Part shown: positions 58,755 to 64,000 of the stretch, one piece after another
Numbering within the stretch: position 1 is the first letter of the stretch
Layout: each line of letters starts with the position of its first letter
Source: Congeria kusceri
Taxonomy: Eukaryota > Mollusca > Bivalvia > Myida > Dreissenidae
Assembly: GCA_027627225.1 (NCBI GenBank)
Contig: CM051026.1
Location: 1,499,501-1,563,500 of the forward strand
DNA: 64,000 bases
Reading direction: 5' to 3'
The notes under the pieces: generated by a model
Told to the model about the DNA's origin: nothing
The model's database searches: none
Seen by the model: only the letters and a program-made list of their open reading frames with translations
Position numbers and translations under genes: made by a program

Positions 58755-58938
58755 GTGGCAGATCTGTGGTCTAGTGGTAAGGCACTAGCTTCATAACTAG
58801 TGTACAAGGTGCTTCACACTGGGTTCCGCTGTATCTTGCATTATGCCCCGTAACCCAACTAACGAGTCTTCTAGGCGTGATAGCCATATGGGAGAGAATC
58901 CCGGTGCACTCTATAAAATGTACTACACACCACACACA
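58755..58938 (+). mobile_element. tRNA-derived SINE with perfect 13-bp target duplication
   Basis: 184 bp. The head has an A box 'tggtctagtgg' and an anticodon-arm-like 'ctagcttcataactag' (CAT). The body 'cgtaacccaactaacgagtcttctagg...gggagagaatcccggtgcactctataaaatg' is shared with the SINE at 4304-4581, and the tail is 'tactacacaccacacaca'. Direct repeats cagacgtgttgtg at 58742-58754 and 58939-58951 are identical, as expected from LINE-mediated insertion. The minus-strand frame at 58771-58986 is antisense to it. Confidence 0.93.
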
Positions 58939-59033
58939 CAGACGTGTTGTGAGCGTCTTAGCTAACGCCGCTCGCTGCCACCGCAAATGTTTTGTATGGT
59001 ATGACTGTGTCTGCTATGCAATGAACTTTTAGT

Positions 59034-59143
59034 TTATCAAGTTCAGTCGCATATAATTTGTTTATGATATTAGTACTTAAAACCGTTTAGGTTATCAAGT
59101 TCAGTCGCATATAATTTGTTTATGATATTAGTACTTAAAACCG
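59034..59143. repeat. 58-bp tandem duplication
   Basis: 'ttatcaagttcagtcgcatataatttgtttatgatattagtacttaaaaccg' occurs twice at a 58-bp spacing, identical over about 52 bp. Confidence 0.95.
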
Positions 59144-59395
59144 CCAGTTAATGTGACCTAAATGTGAAATTTATAACGTGATAGTAATATGTATTTGTGA
59201 GCATAAGAAAAAATGCTTCTTTTAAAAATAAAATGAAACGATTTATTCGTCGTTTTATGCATGTTTCCTTAGGCATGTTTCCTTAGGCCAGTTACAGACA
59301 TGACTGTCCTGGGAGGCACAAGCCAGAGGGGGTCTTCAATTGTGCGTTTATCCGTATTTTAATTCATTTATTCATTTCTCATTCATTCATTGTGA

Positions 59396-59457
59396 TCATA
59401 GAAAATAGATATTTTCACTCGTGGCTACGCCACTCATGAAAATATCCTTTTCTATGA
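59396..59457. repeat. 62-bp near-perfect hairpin
   Basis: 'tcatagaaaatagatattttcactcgtggc' pairs with 'gccactcatgaaaatatccttttctatga'. Small foldback, just upstream of block D; 'gtggcgtagc' wording is shared with the foldback at 29850. Confidence 0.88.
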
Positions 59458-60994
59458 ACACTTATGAAATAAAATACGATCTTACACAGAAATAAAAAAA
59501 TATTCTCTATATTACATTTTATTCTAAAATGGGGTTTCACTTTAATTAGTTTGTGTAACTGTAGATTAACACCCCAGGCCTGTTATTAAAAGTCAGTTGT
59601 TTCTATTGTGCCTATACATATTTCATACCCAAGCTACGCCCCAGAGACTGATACTTGTTCTCAGAACACCATACTAATATAATATTCCATTTATTATATA
59701 CCTTTTCGGCATATTATTCATAAACAAGAAATGTCTTTAAAAAAGACAATCGGCGTTGAAATTAACATAGAGATGTCATTAAAAAATTACCTAAACAGAC
59801 AGCCAAGATGATCGGTTACGTGACTTCTCAGACCCCAGATTTTTTGGTCCCCACCAATATTAGGAGACTTACTGGACCCCAGATTTTTAGGACACTATAA
59901 GGAAACTTCTCAGACCCAAAAGTTAATTTGAGAAAAATTTATTAATTTAAAAATTAAATAAAATTATCATTAATATTTATGCTGTGAATAAACCAATCAT
60001 GCAACTCCATGTTTCCGCCAGTGGTATATGAATAACCAAAATAAATTAGGTTAACATAATTGTAATCTGAATTTGTCAAGCAAATTTAACAAATTAACAA
60101 TGTAAGAAATAATTTCAGGAAAGAATTACAATTAGTATATATCAGACGAGTCTATATAGTTATTTATTGTACCGGTAATATACCATTCATGTTAGTTATC
60201 TAATATAATAACGATTTGAAGTCAAATAAGCATTTATACTGTGAATCCCAATAAAAAGCAATAGTCAGGGAACATTCAGCGAATTTTGAAATGTTAAGAC
60301 TTTATTTTTGATAACGCAACCATAAAAAATCATTAGACTATGACGATTTAAAATAATATCAGTAGAAATATGATATTTCAGGGATTCCTGTGTATAATTA
60401 GTATTGCAAATTGTGTATTCACGCTACACAAATAACAATTCGACGTATTCCGAATCTTCTTTCATAATTATAAATAATTGTTTATAAATCGTAACCACAA
60501 TTTTAATTCAAATTAACTGTTAGTTTATAAATATAAAATCTCCATTTATTGACATTTTTAGGTTTATGATTCTCTGAACGCTATTATTGATGCATGTACG
60601 AGTATATTAACACAGCTATACAGCGTTTGCTAGCTACGCGCCCTATTTTTAGAATGACACTACTGTTTCTAGAATGTGATGAACTCGCTAGAATCAATGG
60701 GCTACATGGAACAGCAACACTGTGAATGAGATTTATGAATGGGAACATTGCACAATTGCTGTTTATAGAGCGTACCGCTTATATAAATGCAGGCTAAACA
60801 AAATAGTTATTTTGTTACATGAATGAATATAGCATTCTATTTATGGCATACAATGTGAAAATACGTTCATAATTAGCCTAAGTTCTAGAGTATATGTTGA
60901 AGATATGTTTATAACTTCATGTTAACCGCTTATGTAAACAATTATGTAAATTTTTAATCCCGAAAAGTATGCAACAGTTATTGGTATACGTTAA

Positions 60995-61450
60995 AGGGAC
61001 TTGTTCACAGATTTTCGTATTTTTGAAAAATGTCATTAAATGAATTTACTTACAAAACTGTCATATCTGGAATTTTTTTAAATAATTATAATAACAAGGA
61101 AAAAGATAAAAATAAAAAATGTGCCTGCCCTGGGGTTCGAACCCGGGACCCCTAGAAGCAAAATCTAACGCGCTACCACTACACCACGCAGGCTTTTGAT
61201 TTTGGATGGCAGTTTAAACGCTATGTCGGTAATACACGTTTTTGCTAAATTATCTATGAAAAGCGTTACAAACGCTTTATTATTTTTCCAATTTCGATTG
61301 ATGATTATAAATAAACGAACATATCTTTTTAACATTTTTCTTAGTCAGGAGTGGTATTTTGCTTGTGTGAATATAATGCATACATTCTTTTTTGAATCTA
61401 TGACAATTTTTTTGAAAATTGTCATTTTGCCAAACTGTGAACAAGTCCCT
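60995..61450. mobile_element. TTAA-flanked inverted-repeat element carrying a tRNA-like gene
   Basis: Exact 16-bp inverted ends AGGGACTTGTTCACAG / CTGTGAACAAGTCCCT, with looser pairing continuing inward ('gaaaaatgtcat' / 'aattgtcattttg'). TTAA borders both sides (60991-60994, 61451-61454), the target signature of piggyBac and Kolobok. A near-complete tRNA-like gene sits inside at 61123-61193. Fragments with the same ends occur near 1085, 21095, 23525 and 55835, so this is a family. No transposase. Confidence 0.88.
61123..61193 (-). tRNA. tRNA-like gene, anticodon TTG (Gln-like), possibly pseudo
   Basis: 71 nt on the minus strand fold as a cloverleaf. The acceptor GCCTGCG/GGCAGGC has six of seven pairs. 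D stem GTGT/GCGC has a 7-nt loop. The anticodon stem is TTAGA/TCTAG with loop TTTTGCT. The T arm CCGGG-TTCGAAC-CCCAG has one C-A mismatch. The A box TGGTGTAGTGG and B box GGTTCGAAC are intact and a T6 run follows, so Pol III transcription is plausible. The pyrimidine at position 37, the mismatches and its location inside a mobile element favour a tRNA-derived passenger over a housekeeping tRNA. Confidence 0.65.
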
Positions 61451-62439
61451 TTAAACCATTGTTTGAAGTTTGCATTCCCTTGAATTAGAAAATTTGCCCA
61501 ATTCTATTGGCATTCAATTTTCCCGCTGCATAATTATCGCAAGAAAATCTGGTTCAAAAGTGATCTTGGACAGCTACGCCGAAAAAAGAATCACAAACTA
61601 TTTTGTTTCACATAAACAATGCTTTTTGCGGAAATGAGTTATGCATTGATGACGGCATTATTTTACAACTAGGTTAAACATTAGCTCCGAATGGATTTGT
61701 GTTGCTTTGTTTAGTGAATATTACAATCATTAGTATTCCATTTTATTTGTGTTGGATTAAATGCATAATAAATCACCATCACTGTCTGTTATTCTATTTG
61801 GCCTTGTGTTGAACGAAGGTGAAATTGAATAATACTGTTAGTTGATTGTAATAAAACAGCAGTAAAATTGTGTGTTTCGGGATATGTTGAACAATATGAG
61901 TGACGTCTGAAGAAATGCTGTACCGGGTGCCTCTAGGAAGAAACTTACTGGAGTTAAGATTATCAACTGCTTTTATTAATGTTCTGTCTATTTATATAAA
62001 TGTATATTACAGACTAGAGACCTACACCTAGGCTTTTGAAGTTGTAAATATGTATTTCGATAATTGGCATGTGTTGTAAAAACGTTACACTGCCCCCGCC
62101 CACTTGCTAGGCAGGAAATGCGACTGGAATACATGTTAACTTTGCAATCAAACTAGAAAAAAACTTTATTTTTTAAAGAAATTTTGTTCTTAAAACCAAT
62201 TTGAAAATGGAATATTTGTATTTGTTTTTTATATTCGAATATTATCTGATATTCGATTATTTGAGTATTCGGTCCCATCCCTAGTATATAATAATAATAA
62301 ATATAATATGTTTATTGAATATTGTACGCTATGACTCATGAATACTCAAAAACGAGCTATATAAAGGAAAAATATTCAAGTAAATTATATTTTAAATAGA
62401 AATCAAATCAAATCGGGCCATGGCTAAATCATTGCAGCT

Positions 62440-62500
62440 CTACTTGTATTGCTACTGTTGGGGCTGTTGCTGTTGTTGCTGCTACTACTGTTGATGGTCT
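62440..62500. repeat. Imperfect (TGC/TGT)n microsatellite
   Basis: 'gctgttgctgttgttgctgctactactgttg' trinucleotide run. Confidence 0.9.
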
Positions 62501-62594
62501 GATGTTGTGGGTGGTTGTGTATGAGTGTTGTTGTTAATGGATCCAACTTTTAGGGGTTTAAAGTGAAGTCTTTAATACAATGAACGTTCAACCA

Positions 62595-62880
62595 GTTTTG
62601 TGTCGCCTGACTAGGCAACATACAGGGGTTACTTATGTCGACAGTGGTGTCGGCGGCGGCGGCCTCTTTCGCTTGTGCGGAGCATAACTCTTAGACTATT
62701 AGTCAGGCGACATAAAGGGGTTACTTATGTTGTCGGCGGCAGCCCCTTTGGCTTGTCCGGAGCATAATTCTTAAGACTATTAAAGCTCTCAACATGAAAG
62801 TTCAGAGGTAGATAGATCTCATTGAGGGGAAGTGCAGTGCACAAAAACCGTTACTCTGCACCTCATACCTTCTTGATTTG
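62595..62880 (+). repeat. Tandem pair of a 'gtcaggcgacat' repeat head
   Basis: 'aggcaacatacaggggttacttatgtcg...gcggcggcctctttcgcttgtgcggagcataactcttagactatt' (62613-62700) is followed by a second copy (62703-62782). The region then continues in a 'gatagatctcattgaggggaagtgcagtgcac' unit as at 43660. The 'gtcggcggcggcgg' part is GC-rich. Confidence 0.8.
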
Positions 62881-63139
62881 GATTCACATGAGCTATCGGA
62901 CGTCAGGTGACACATTCGACTTGCGGAGTTCTAGTATTTGTTTAGGAGTGAATAGGTGTATAATTCATGATGCTGTAAAGCAAACAAGAAATATCTTGAA
63001 TTTAAATTAAACTTCAGCATAAATATTCACAGCAATATAACTAAGACTAGATCTGAATGGCATACAATACTCAAATAGTAAACAATACTGGTAGATTACG
63101 CCTACTGACACACCATTATATAAATTATGTATGTTATTT

Positions 63140-64000
63140 TTAGCTCACCTGAGCACAAAGTGCTCATGGTGAGCTTTTGTGATTGCCCATCGTCCGTGCG
63201 TGCGTCCGTCGTCAACTTTTCATTCAAACAACATCTCCTCCTAAACCACTTGGCAGACTTTCACCAAACTTCACAGGAATTATCATTGGGTGACCCTTGT
63301 TCAAAGTTGTTTAAATCGTTACAGTCCACTGCATATGTAGGTCACCAGAGCTAAAAGTAGATTTTAAAAGTGTAAACTTGAACAATCTTCTCTGAAACCG
63401 CAGGGTCCAGAGGTTTCATATTTGGTATGTAACATCCTATAGTGGTCCTCTATAAAGATTGTTCAAATTATGCCCCTGGGTTCAAAACGGGCCATGCCCT
63501 GGGTATCACATGGTTTAAGTAGAATATATAGCAAAATGATTTTAAAATTCTTCTCTGAAACCACAAGGCCCAGAGGTTTCGTATTTGGTAAGTAACATCC
63601 TATAGTGGTCCTTTGCAAAGATTGTTCAAATGATGCCCTTGGGGTCAGAACTGGCCGAGTCCCGGGGGTCACATGGTTTGTATAGAATATATAGCAAAAT
63701 GACTTAAAAAATCTCCTCTGAAACTGCTAGGCCCAGAAGTTTCATATTCGAAATATAACATCCTATAGTGGTCCTCTACAAAGATTGTTCAAATTATGCC
63801 CCTGGGTTCAAAACTGGCCACACCCTGGGGGTCACATGGTGTAGGAAAACTTAAATAGCAAAATGTATTTCAAAATCTCCTCTAAAACCACAAGGCCGGC
63901 AGATTTCATAGTTGGTATGTATCATCCTATAGTTGTCCTCTACAAATGTTGTTCAATTTATGCCCCTGGGGTCAAAACTGGCCACGTCCCGGGGGTTACA
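63140..64000 (+). repeat. Palindrome-headed modular repeat, plus orientation
   Basis: Head at 63143-63180 ('agctcacctgagcacaaagtgctcatggtgagctttt'), 'gtccgtgcgtgcgtccgtcgtcaacttttcattcaaac', then about 178-bp units 'aaaccacaaggcccagaggtttcatatttgg...tatagtggtcctctacaaagattgttcaaat...ggggtcacatgg'. Continues beyond the window. Same family, inverted, as 1-690. Confidence 0.9.

Larger units (their letters stand above)
59520..62060. other. Second copy of the 30.1-30.8 kb block, interrupted
   Basis: 59520-59724 matches about 30130-30333 and 61581-62060 matches about 30334-30830. The about 1.86 kb between (59725-61580) is absent at 30333, so it is an insertion or the other copy has a deletion. The inserted DNA includes the TTAA element at 60995-61450. 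Confidence 0.88.

Noticed and set aside
63140..64000. Terminal inverted repeats of one 64-kb element formed by 1-690 and 63140-64000
   Set aside because: The same family also occurs internally in both orientations (3420-4855, 26530-28335), so the inverted pair at the window edges is coincidental.

Overview
This window looks like intergenic and intronic DNA from a eukaryote, most likely a bivalve mollusc. It is AT-rich, no open frame reaches 150 codons, and there are no operons or ribosome-binding sites. It is packed with the modular repeats common in bivalve genomes: palindromic 'agctcacctgagcac...gtgctcatggtgagct' and 'ttagctcgacta...' heads followed by tandem units of roughly 150-185 bp. 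The mollusc assignment is inference from repeat vocabulary; no mitochondrial, rRNA or full-length protein marker is present.

Layout. 1-10.2 kb: modular repeats, one SINE, a 31-bp minisatellite, and scattered short exon-like pieces on both strands. Three to four minus-strand pieces (13168-13204, 8214-8287, 7581-7670, 3201-3287) have compatible phases and may be exons of one gene or decayed gene. Plus-strand pieces at 5035-5293 and 5450-5547 look like a frameshifted helical protein. 10.9-13.1 kb: a complete but coding-poor LTR retrotransposon with two about 600-bp LTRs, an exact tRNA-Pro primer site, a polypurine tract and an ATAC target duplication. 17.2 kb: a MITE with a perfect 9-bp target duplication.

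18.1-24.1 kb and 35.2-51.2 kb are collinear diverged duplicates. The second is much longer because a 56-bp monomer, single-copy in the first, became an array of about 43 copies, a 20-bp repeat expanded, and several DNA transposons inserted. A second duplicated block lies at about 30.1-30.8 kb and 59.5-62.05 kb; the latter is split by a 1.86-kb insertion carrying a tRNA-like gene inside a TTAA-flanked inverted-repeat element.

52.3-55.3 kb: a damaged DNA transposon with inverted ends and a decayed integrase-core (DDE) transposase on the minus strand. The window begins and ends with the same repeat family in opposite orientations.

No intact gene of recognised function was found. The content is mainly a record of repeat biology: at least ten element copies whose ends can be placed to the base from inverted repeats and/or target duplications, and a possible before-and-after pair for satellite birth. 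Protein-coding calls are by eye from splice signals and amino-acid character, and should be read as candidates.
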